DNA of 63,869 bases, from assembly GCF_000003815.2 (NCBI RefSeq), contig NC_049984.1, positions 23,111,797-23,175,665 of the forward strand, in the 5' to 3' direction. How positions within the stretch are numbered: the first letter of the stretch is position 1; each line of letters starts with the position of its first letter. Positions 38,701-51,000 of this stretch are shown here, piece after piece. A program made the position numbers and the translations under genes. This DNA comes from Branchiostoma floridae (taxonomy: Eukaryota; Chordata; Leptocardii; Amphioxiformes; Branchiostomatidae). The notes under the pieces were generated by a model, which saw nothing but the letters and a program-made list of their open reading frames with translations, searched no databases and had not been told where the DNA came from.

Positions 38701-41700
38701 ATCCCCAGTTTGATATTCAGTAAGTGTAGGAAGGGTTAACCCCTTGTGCGCTCCAATTGTTTTGATTACGTTGGATATTAAATTGGCAATCTGTGTGTGG
38801 AACACTGAAATTGGTGGTGCTGTAATGAGGTCTTCTGCACATGACCTTGGGGGTTTCCATCTCTTTCACTTTCTGCACGGGCGTACCGTACCGGAACTGG
38901 TACCGTGAAAGGTAAAATTTGTATGTAGTTTTTTTAATCAATGTAAAGTCTTCACCGCAAAATTAAAACTAGCATAAACATTTCCCATGAATAGTAAAAC
39001 CCTGCATGGCAGTTTCAATTGCAAACTTACAAGACTCTATTCTCTCCCTACCAAGAAAGAAACACTATATCCCTGTGAACATGTTCCCTTTTACTGAATA
39101 TAATCTAGATATGGTGCTTTTTGATGGTACTTTCCTTATCATTCAGTATGCAAGGTGGAATATCGACTCGTGCTGCTTTGGCAAGTGATGAAAGATAAAG
39201 CGGTGAATAAAATTGTCTAATGTTTTTAGGATTGATGTGAAAAGTCTAATTTGATACGATGAAGAAGTCTGTTGTCTGGCAGCCAACATTAACTTTAGAA
39301 AGGCTAAGCCAGTACTTTCTGGAATTTTAACAGGTGCCTTGTAACTTAAAGAACATCAGAGGCACAGGAATAAGGAAAATAGTTCATATATGTAATCATG
39401 TAAGTTGCAGATATCCACAGACATGATCCAATCACGAGCAAGTAGTCAAAGACATCTCCATTCAGACTGGAGCCACATCAAAACTACCCACAGAAGGCCA
39501 GGATTTTAGCTGACCTCCATGTGACTTGGAGTGTTCAGATAGAGCCGCATCAATCCTACTTCTGATCAGTGGTTTTGGCTCGGAATCCGATTTGCAAGGC
39601 TTAGTATCAATGGGGCCATAGTCACTGAAGAATAAAATTCTTTGAAGTACAACAAAATGTACTGTACAACCAAATGTTTTATTCAACTGACATTTCAATC
39701 ACCTTTAGCAATCTCATAGCACATATATGTTATACGTATACTGTCTATTACAAAATACTTTGCGTTTTGGGACTGCATCTGTAAGCAGTGACACCTATAC
39801 TGCAGTGCAATGTGAACCAGTCAGAACTGCCCTTAGGACGGTGAAAAACAATCACCAAAAAGTTGATTAAATCAAACACTTAGTGAATGTGTCATTAATG
39901 CTATACAAAATAGTTTGCAATTGCAAAATCAGTTTTTTCAGAACAACCATATGGTCTTTATTTTCAGTTGAGGTTTATAATCCTGAATGCTGCGCAAACT
40001 AGATTCATGTCATACAATACCAACGTTAACAAACATTGAATTTTAACAGCCTTAGCTCCTGTAGAGCGTGCTTCTCTGCAGGTGCTAGGCATTTACAGAT
40101 AAGTGGTCAGGAGGAAAAGACCATTTTACAGCCAACAAATTGTCACATTTATCTTGAACATGTAGTTTGGTGGATGCTTTTAACTGAACTTCATTATCCA
40201 GAAACTTTTTAAGCTTCTCGTAGTTCAAAGTTGAAAATTTCTGCACCTGCTGTTTTCTCCTGGGCCCACACAAGAAAGTTTAATATACGGTTGGCATCAA
40301 ATCTGATGGAAAAATACATTTTGCAACCTCATTTTTTAACGATTCCGAATGCAGTCAAACCTGAATTAGCGGCCACCTTTGCATAACGACCACCTGGCCA
40401 TTACAATCACTTTTTGTCAGTCCCTTGGATTTTTCCCATTGACCTAAGCAATAAGAAATAGTCAATAGCAACCACCTGTCCAACGCGGCCACGGCCACAC
40501 GATTTCCGGTCCCGTAGATACAGAAACACTGCCTAATACGACCATACAGCGGCCGTATGTCACCCTGGGAGATTTAACTTTAGCTAGGTAAGTTGAATTT
40601 TGAGATGACCAAGACAATGTTACTTGGTGAAATCTTACTTGTTACTGAAAAGGAAATCATGACACTGTAACTTATTGCTTGTGGTCAATTGATCATTATT
40701 TTCTCTATAGTGGCCACCTGTCTATAATAGCCATATTTCTCCAGACTTGAGTGGCCCCTATGGACAGGTTTGACTGTATTCTCTCATTTTCCTGTACAGT
40801 AGATATACATAATGTATAAAGCCTCATATTTGGCCTCAGAGTCCACAATTTTTAAAGTGGAAGCATTTATGCAAAATCTATCAAAAGGAGAAATACTTTT
40901 CTCTTAAGACAGGACAGAATCCCTTTAGGTGCAGATGTTATCCATATGATCAAGTTGATGTAGCCCAATAGAGAGGAAAGATTAATTCACCACCCAATCA
41001 AATCCCTTCAGGCTGTGAGAATATAGCGCTGTAGGGCAGCCAATTTTCTAAGAACTCGCTGTGCCCACCTTTATTACTGTGTGTGGACTACGGGAGCTTG
41101 GGTTGCATACAAATGTGAAAAGGTAACATATTAACTTAAAGGTAATGGTAGTCCCTTTTTTGAGGGTGGAAAGTCAGTGAGTTGTTACCCACTGTGTCTA
41201 CCGCACAGTATTGGAAGGCAGAGCCCGATCTACTTCTTCCTCTAGTGTCTTTTACATGTACCAGAGTGTACAACCAAAGTCAGATACCGATACCCATTTT
41301 ACACCTGGGTGGAGTGAGAAAAATCATGTTAAGTGCTTTTCCTAAGAACACAAGATCAAGACACAAAGCTAGGAATACCAGCGACCTCTTGGTCTCGTGT
41401 CGGCAAGGCTAGCCACTCAGCGATTGCACACCACAAATTTGCCATATGTTGTATGTATCCATTTGGGAAGAATACTGGATAGAATATAAATGGTGTAGAA
41501 GGTTCCTCAGAGGAACATTACTGTCAGCTAATACCTCTCTTTACAGCTCCTTGATTTAAATCATGGATGTTGAGTCCACAGGGGGGCTGTAAATAGATAG
41601 CACTTGGCTTAATGGATCTTTCTTGAAATACTCTGGTGGATCTGATGGTCATTTCCATCAAATTTACAATAATTGCAGTTGAAGTGGAAGCGAATGTCTA

Positions 41701-44700
41701 AGTGTCATTGAAAGCACATGGGATTACAAGATGTGGCTGGTAGAATGCAAAGAAGAATATCTTGATTCCAACACTCAAGAATGCCTGCTTGGGGACATAA
41801 TGCAATTCTAAGTGCATAGTGCCATTGCTGTAATGAATATGAAGCTTATGTTCTTCAGTAATGCAAGACATGGCCGCTAAATCAATACAAATCTGAACTG
41901 TATACGCCTAAGGGATCTCATGTAAAATGGAGAGACTTTGACTTCAAAATACTTTCTATTCATTTGTCTTAAAGTGTTATCTTCATGATGTCATACGTGG
42001 GCCTGAATAATGATAGATATGGGTGTTCGGAACTAGTCCAAATTTTTATGGTATTGCACCAATTTTTTAAAACTTGTATTGTCCAGGATTTAAGCAAATG
42101 ATTTGAATGCACTTCATGTGCGCTGCTGTCAAAAACTCTAACACTGCATTCAGACATTGAAATAACAATTTTTTTTAGAGGACACAACTTCTGGTGCATT
42201 TTGCATTGAAATGTGTATTTGTTTGGGTAGGCATGATGAGAATAAAATACAACGAAATGTATTGCACATCACCCACTTTCCAAGCCCTCCCAAAGACTCA
42301 GTCTTACAATGATTATCTTAGATCTTTTCTGTACCAGGCTTTTACTTTAACTCAGAATTTTATCATAGGGGGCTACTTTTGTAGGGGGGTCCACCTTCCA
42401 TGGTGTAGAGTTTTCAAGTTAAAATGGTGCACTCTAAGGTACATGTATCTTGAGGGGCAAAATTACTGTCAGAGAGGTCAGAGTAGAAGACTGTGACCAC
42501 AAATGACCTAGTGGCATCCCTCAGGTCAATCAGAATTTCATGCTTGTCAGAGGATCTGCTCCCCAGTGTAAGGAAATCTAGTGCATCCAATTTCTTGTTA
42601 TTTTAAGAAAAGCGCGTCCAAATGACGCCGTGACGCATGCCTGGCTAAAAGCCTGTTCTGTACCCATCTACAGAGCTGTGTTCTGTGGGATCTCCATGAA
42701 GAACTACGTCGAGGCCAACATTTCGCAGAAGTCGCACACGACCATCAAATACTCGATGAAGATGCTGTCCAACATGTCGGAGACTGTCATCTTCATGTTC
42801 CTGGGGCTGTCCACGGTGAACAGCTACCACGACTGGAACACAGGATTCGTGCTGTTCACTCTGCTGTTCTGTCTTGTCTACAGAGGGATAGGTTAGTGCT
42901 GCTGCTGTGTATTGTTCTAGAAAGGGCTGTCTCCAGGTTCCATTCCTGCGACCTAGGATGGAAATTTGCAAGTTGGGATGAAGAAAGTTTCACCCTAGTC
43001 CGTACAAAAAATTGAACTTCATGACAGGAAATCGATGTCGTTGATAATAACTTTTTGTAAGCTGATAACAATGAAAATTAACAACAACAAAATTGAGCTC
43101 CCAAACAATGAGTCGGATAGAAAAAAATAAAGCTAAATAAAGAAAAGCCAGCTCATAGAAAACATACAGTATAATGATGCAGAAGTGATTATTTTGGCAA
43201 TTTGCGAGTTGTGTTTCTGCACTTTAAGACTACCAATTTGTAGTCAGGTCATTATCTGGTATGAAATATTGCATTTTTGCTTGATAACCCTGACATTTTT
43301 CTTGCTTTTTGGGCTGAAGAATTGCCTAAAACTATCATCAGTAAAATATTTTTTTTCAAAAGATAAGACATCTTTCTTTTAAGAATACAGCCTGGGTACC
43401 ATCCTAGTAGTACCACTGACTCTCTGTTTTTGTTTGCTTAGCACAGAAAGCAGGCAAATAGGAAGAGACAGTGGTGTCTATTGCAGGGGATGGTATCCCA
43501 AGCAAAAGGGAATGTCAATATCTTTCATTTTTTTGTTCAGTGTTAATTGTGCTGTTTTTATTATTATTACAGGGATCCTGGTACTGACCTGGGCACTGAA
43601 CAGGTACCGTATGGTAAAGTACACCAAGGTGGACCAGTTTGTGATGGCGTACGGCGGGCTGCGTGGGGCCGTGGCGTTCTCCCTGGTGTTTCTACTGGAC
43701 GAGCGACACTTCCCCGAGAAGAAGGCCATGATTACGGCGACCATCTGTGTCATCTACTTCACTGTGTTTTTACAGGTTCGTTCTAAAATTGTGTAGTCTT
43801 ACAGTTGAAATGTGTCCACAACAATATCTTCTACAAGTGATCAGCACATGCACTGCTGCAGTATTTCCCTTTTTGGGGCAAAACCAAGGAACTTCAAAGG
43901 AATTCACCAAGGAAATTCAAAATGGCCACCGTGAGGTCTAGTTCCAGACCTTTGCAGAGTCGTCTAATACTTGAATGAATGCTGCTTCTATTCTCTGCTG
44001 TGCATGCTTTTTAACCTATACCGATTACGGTATAGAGTACACATCAGAGGCTTGAGAATTTGATGTACAGTAACATACTTTGAACTATTTTACTCATCTC
44101 ATTGTTAACCTCCACAGAAATACTATTTTTGTTCTGCCTCTTCCTCTTCTTCCATTCCAAACAATTAAGGTCACTGATCTTGACCAGGCTGCTGTCACTA
44201 TATTAACTGGTAAAGTACATGTAGCAGACACTATGTGGCGTTCAATTACATAATGTAGCAAGTGGCAGGACAGAGCTGGAGGGGTTGATCACCATATATA
44301 CATGTCTGTGTTTTTGTCAGAAAGATAGAATTGTTACCTTTGTAATCTAATGTACATTCCGTACCACCCAGGGTATCACCATCAAGCCATTGGTGAACCT
44401 GCTGCATGTAAAGAGAAGTGCCAAGCACAAACCATCCATGACCGAGCAGATCAACGAAAGGGTGAGACAAGCAATGCAATAAGCAATTAAAGCAATAAGC
44501 AACCTCAAATCATATAAAAGTACTAGATAGAATACAACTTGGTATGTTATGTATCACCAAAAGGACCAGCCAGACTGCGGGTCAGATTGCCCGAAGGCAA
44601 GATGTCAATCCAACTCCAGGGTGATCCAACCCTAGGGCTGGGGCCGAGAATGATGTGCAATACATTGCGTTGTATTTCATTTATGTCATACCCATCAGGG

Positions 44701-47700
44701 AAAACATATGTTTCAGTGCAAAATGTGACAGAAGATGAGAAAACTTGGTATCTTTGAACAAAAAATTCTAATGGCCAAAACTGGAATGTGAATTGCATTC
44801 TAAATCATTAAATGTGAGCCAGTGCAATACAACTTGAAAGCGCATGCAGTTTCATAAATGCAAACCAATCCGGGATACTTAATAAATTGACCATTGTCCT
44901 GGCTCAGGTATGATATAAAAATTAAAAACATTATTCACATTATTCTATTTCATTTCATAGAATATATGTTGGAACTGTAACCTGCATCATTGTTTATTCT
45001 CTGGGTTACATACATTTTTGTACATGTATTATTCACCACTTAGTAGACACCAGTATTAATAGTAATAACTTACACAACTACATAGTTTTAACCAACTAAT
45101 CACTGAGAGTCAGACATTATATATCAGGTAGAGACATGTCAATCATTATCTGTTCTTATCCCAGTTGATTGATCATATGATGGCAGCAATAGAGGACATC
45201 ACTGGTCATCATGGCCATCACTACTGGAGAGACAGGTAATAAACATGTCATGTACAGGACTGGTGTACCTGTGTGTGTATGGAAATGTATTGGTTGTAAA
45301 GACCCGAGTTGAGCTCTACTGTGCAATATCGAAATTTGTAATTGAGAAGGTGTGACAAAAATTGAAAGTTATTTCTGTACAGTCAAACCTGTATTAGCGG
45401 CCAACTTTGCATAGCGACCACCTGGTCATCACAGTCACTTTTGGCGGTCCCTTAGATTTTTCCCATTGACCTAAGCATTAAGAAATAGTCTGTAGCGGCC
45501 ACCTGTGAGTTTAGCAACATCCCACATGGCAAAATCAATAATTTTTTGGTAGATTTGACTTTGGCAGGGTTGATTTTTGAGACAATGTTTCTTGGTGAGA
45601 AAGATTAGAGGGTATTGAAATCATGTGTAACTCATTGCTTGTGATCACTTGATCAGCATTTTCTCCATACTGGCCACATGTCTATACATGTAGTGGCCAC
45701 ATTTCTCCAGTCACTTGAGTAGCCGCTATAGATAGGTTCGACTGTAGATGGCCTCATTTGATCCTCTCAATTCCTGTGTGTTCAGTTTTAATTTCCGAGT
45801 TATTCATGCTTATAGTGTTCATGGCTATTTGTGCTTAATGTATGCAAATTGTCTGTACATTGTATATGATCATAATATATTATTTGCATTTTTGTATTGA
45901 CACCTTACACAAGGAGACAAACAGGTGTGAAATTTAGTGGCATTGCTTTTCATTCAAAACTCATATTGACACCTCTGTGTTGTCCTACATGCTTAGCCCA
46001 CTAGACTGTCCTTGGTGCTGATTTTGTTACAGTTATAATTGATAGCCTTCCATTGTGCTTGCAATGCCATACACTGTTTTCTGGTACTGATATCTTTCTT
46101 ACTGAACAGATTCCGTCCTTCCTCTTCTGTGTCTGTAATTCTTTTCTTACTGACTAATGCCGTGATTATTGACTGTCGAGATGCAGGGTGAACCTCAAGG
46201 GGTTACTAAAATGCGTTTAAAGTTTCTGGTGGTTTTATGTTTGCGATTTTCTCGGTGACCACTTCAACGCGAACTCAAAAGCACAGCAGAAAATCTTTTT
46301 TGTCTGTAGCACCCTTGCCATGTGGCTAGGAGGTGGTTTTCTACTCGATGTCATAAATGCTTGAATGTGCTTCCATTACTGTAGCAGTATGTGGATATAG
46401 CACTATCGCAAAATCTAAACCACTGCAAACTCTAAATTCTCCTTACAGCAAAAATGAAATCACAGCAAAGTTTAATGTATTAACAGTATGGTGGATGGTC
46501 TGCTTGTCTCATAAGTTGTACCCAAGGCCACACCAATTTAATTTCTTGGTTCACGGATTTTTTCATAAAAAATATGGAGCGAGAGGGCGAAATAAAAATA
46601 AAAATAAAAATTGTAAAATGGTTGGGGTAAAGGTAAGGGCTAATCCAAAACATAAAGAATAAAAAGTTTTCAGCTTGAAAAAAGTACAAAAACACTATTA
46701 CTGTACAGTAAAAGCACCTGTATCCACACTTTAAGGAGCTTATAATATAAAGGCCAATTTGCTACACCAGAAAGTTGGTGAATGGTTTCATTAATGGTAA
46801 AAATTTGTTGAGTGGTAGTTTTTATTTTTATTTTTTTTCCCAAAAAATAGGAGCGAGCAAATCCGTGAACCAAGAAATTAAATTGGTGTGGCCCAATGCA
46901 AAAATAATAATTAGTGAACAGCAAGGACTAGATTGGTATGATATTCCTGAACGATCTCATTTTGCAGATTTGAATACCTCGACAACCACTACGTCAAGAA
47001 AGTCTTGGTCAGGAACTACCGAGAAGATATCCAGGACAAGGAGATTCTGGATGTTCACCGCAAACTGAACGAGAAAGACGCCCAAGACATGTTGAAGAGG
47101 AACGTTTCCTTTGCGGCAAGCCTCCATGAGATGGTACTGAGTGGCCAGATGCACATTGACTCGGTGGGACGACTTCTGAGGAACGAAACATCTTCCAGTA
47201 ACTTGTAAGTCTGATCTTTTTCATTTGTTTTCTTTGTGTTTTTTACCACCTCCAGCTTTTAAACGGGTCTTACTTTTGGTCACTCATTGTGGGTTTTCCC
47301 TTGTACTGATGCAGGGTTTTAGCCAGCGTCCATCCCTTTGTCCTTTGACGGAATTTTGCCACTGGGGACGAAAAAAATTTGCTCATTCCGTCCACTGTGA
47401 TGGATAAAAATCAGCATTAAATAAAGATATTAATTGAACCAAGCTGAGTCTACCAGCAAAATTTGCCCCTCAAAATAAAGGAAATAGCCTTTCAGATGGT
47501 CTCACCTCACCTCACCTTTCACTTGACCTCTGTATGGGTCGTCAGGTCTAGATTTCAAAATTTTCCTGGGGAGCATACCCCTGGACTCCCCCTAGGATCA
47601 TTGCGCCTTCAACATGATTTCCTTTCAAAATCCAGGGGATGGAAAAAAAAAATTAAGCTGGCTAGAACACTGTACTGATGACTTCACAGTGACATTCAGG

Positions 47701-48053
47701 TGCAAAGGATTCCAAAGCAAGAACACAGTAACTGCAATTCTTCACCGCATGTAAAAATTAGTACAAAGACAACACTTCTCTCCATAGCACAGTCGATAGA
47801 GCTGCCATTTAGGGAACAGAAGGTCCAAGGTTCGAATCCCACCTTAAGGATTTTTTATACATGTATTTAATATATGATACATATAGTTGATAAGTCTTGC
47901 TCAGGAAAATCATTGTCATATCTCTGCACATTTTTTAGGATCATCTGGGATCATTCTGGGAAGATATACTACGTGATGTGAGTTAAAACACAATATGACT
48001 TAAGTCAGTGTGTTAACATCACTAAATGTGTGGGTTTGTGTTTCTGTGTGTTT

Positions 48054-48088
<35 letters not shown>

Positions 48089-51000
48089 TGTGTGTGCGGT
48101 GTGTATGTGTGTGTGTTTTAACAAGGTTTTGTTATACTGTCCCCAACAGGTTTTTCTGTATTTTGGAAGCAGCAGCAACTCCTGAGAACGGTTTAATCAG
48201 ATTGGCACAAGTCACTGACTAACATAATTCTTTTTATGACCAAGATGAGAGTGCTATTTAATGGAGGCTTTGGTGACCTTCCTCAGGAATTCTGGCTAGT
48301 TCACATACAGCGTAGGTGTTGCTGCTCACATAGCAGATGTGGTCGCAAAAGTTATATAATACATTTTCATGTATGTACATGTGTACTAAGTACAATGATG
48401 CATTCAAAGACAAAAGGTTTAAAACTGCTGATATCCGGCATGTATACAATCTCTGACTCTGAACCATAGTAGACCAAATGTCATGACCAGCTGTTGGTGG
48501 GGCTTTGTACCATCATCCCTTTAGAGAATTATCCAGGTGCAGGTGGCATTGAAAATTGCCTGCACCAGACAAATTTTACCTGCACCACTCTAAATTTAGG
48601 AATTATGGATCATACTGAAATTGTCCAGGAACCATTATTCTATACTTAACACCATAGGATATTTAACATGTATAAAACCTAGTACATGGACCAGTGCAGG
48701 TAGACGCCAGAAATACCTGCACAACTCCAATTTTACCTGCACTAACCTGTATATAACTACAATGTATGCAGATGGTATTTCGAGCCATGTATGTACACAT
48801 GTATGTCACCCCGTAAGGGGCGGTATACATGTAACTCAAATGGAGTGGTATGTCTCTGTCTCTTCTAAGTGATGTGACCTAACCCTTTTCTCTCCTTTGA
48901 TTAGGCCAACACAACAACAGTTAATTCTTGAATTCATTGCATTATTGTTGCAGTGACCACTTCACCCTGAAATTAAGATCTGGGTGTTTGTATTACTGTG
49001 CAGTGATTGCTTTGACACTACATTTTCACTCTTACACAATATTAAAGGGGCATTTCACTGCGGAAGGGAGTGTTATTTCCCAAAAGATAATGTATCAATG
49101 AATAGTCATGATCAGCCGACCTTTTGTGGAATTCCACTTGTGACAAATTACGCAACGTGTGTTTGTAAAACAATATGACACTCACTAAACCCATGCAGAC
49201 CCTACCCATGTATTCCCTTACGTGTAGACACTTCCTTTATCGTTAATATTTTTGGCATAGATGAGGAGCGCTAAGCACACCAAGAAGGTCAATTGTTACA
49301 AAATATCAAAGAACACATAATTATCGATACGTGTTTTTCTTAGTGCCCCTGAAATTATCTTTGTATCCTAACTTAAGTCAGGCGTTGTCAGGCACAAATT
49401 GTATTCAGCCATAGGCTGAGATTGATTTAATTTAATTAGAGGGTACTTGGGGAGTTTTGTAGAAGACTGAATGCTTTTTGATGCGTGTGGGGCTAATGGA
49501 TTCTCTATCGTATAATGGTAAGTAGCATACATTTGTCACTTCGACAATTAATATCTATGGGAAAATAACAGTCCCGTCTGGAGTGGAATACCCCTTTAAG
49601 TTGCCACAAACTCAAAGGCATTTACAGTAATCAAGGAGGTTCCTTGCAGTAATCTTTAAACCATTTTGTTTTCCAGTCAGCAGAGTCAGAGTGACACCTG
49701 TCTTGACATGCAGGCCATCACTGCTGAGTACTCAGGCAAGGATGTGGACGATGCAGAGTTACACCACCTCCTGCAGGAGAACATGTACCACACAAGGAAA
49801 AGGGTAGGTGCAAACCAAAATCAAAACATTTTACATTACTCACACAAGGAAATGCTGTAAAAAGTCTTTGCAGTATTCATGTTTTTCACCACAGACTTAA
49901 AAACCTTTTCGTACATTTCTATTGGTGAATCCCTGCGTGATTAGCCTGGGTACCATCCGGAAAGAAGTCCGCTCTGGCGTTCATTATAAACTATATACAG
50001 TCGCTTCTAGCTCTGATGTTCATTATACACTATATACTAGTTGCTTCTCTGTGTTTCCATCTGGGAACGCGGACCATGTTAACGTCTGGAATAGTCCAAA
50101 TTTTGGATGCAGGCGCTGATTGGTCCCCACATATGAGCGAATTATGGAATGGATTCAAGCGCTCCTTCGAACTGGTGTTCCAACACCAGAAACGCCCTCC
50201 GTCACTTGTGGGACGATGTCATCGAACCAGCGCTCTAGAACCCATTGCTTGATTGGCAAGTATTAACTGATTTTACCACCAATCGGTTTAAATGTGCAAG
50301 CCTCCAGACAGATAGCAGAAGCGAACATAGGAGCGAACTACTATCCGGATGGTACCTAGGCTACTACGAAATGGTTTCAACTGCAAACTAAAAAGACATA
50401 GAGCTCTCCTTTTTTGTAATGAGAATTTCGATCCCTGTATTTGGACATTCCCTCTTTATTATGTAGTTGCAACACTAGTACTGCAGGTGTATTGCAATTG
50501 GAGGGCTTAATTACATTGTACATTGTGTGGTGTGCTTTTCAACAGATCGAGACACTGCCATCATTGTATGTTTTTTGTATCATACAATGATTTGATATAT
50601 TAGATTTTTATAAATGAACAGTGCTGGATCGCATGAAGTCAGAAACTCAAAACATTAACTTGAAGTGTATCAGGGACCATCTAAGGACATACTACATTAA
50701 CTAAAAGATAAATTTGGAATCACCTCAGTCAAAAGTTTTAAAATATCATTTGTGAATTTCTTTCCTTGACACTGCTACTCAATGTCCCTTGTTGGATTTT
50801 CCCAAATCAAACATCCCCAATATTAATTGTTACACTTAAAAAATGTTACACATTAGTACTGAACTTTTCCTACAACGCAAGATGTAAGTAATACAATATC
50901 AGTGGTAAAAAGAAGCAGCTACTAGCTACTATCTTTTGTAATGGCCGAGTGGGTAGACTTAAGTGGACACAAGATTTAAGGGGTTATGAGTTTGATTCCT

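Larger units (their letters stand above)
37637..42673 (+). other. Intron 6
   Basis: About 5 kb without exons. It contains degraded MITE-5-like stretches (38460-39000), a MITE-1 copy (40352-40776), a SINE fragment (41230-41410) and the transposon fragment at 42335-42657. The rest is AT-rich with no recognised feature. Confidence 0.7.
47205..49676 (+). other. Intron 11
   Basis: It contains a diverged repeat (47310-47680), a tRNA-like unit (47780-47853), a (TG)n tract and a repeat shared with 57265-57580. No further exon is recognised. Confidence 0.65.

Noticed and set aside
47780-47853. Functional tRNA gene
   Set aside because: The promoter boxes are perfect, but the acceptor stem does not pair and no clean anticodon arm was seen.
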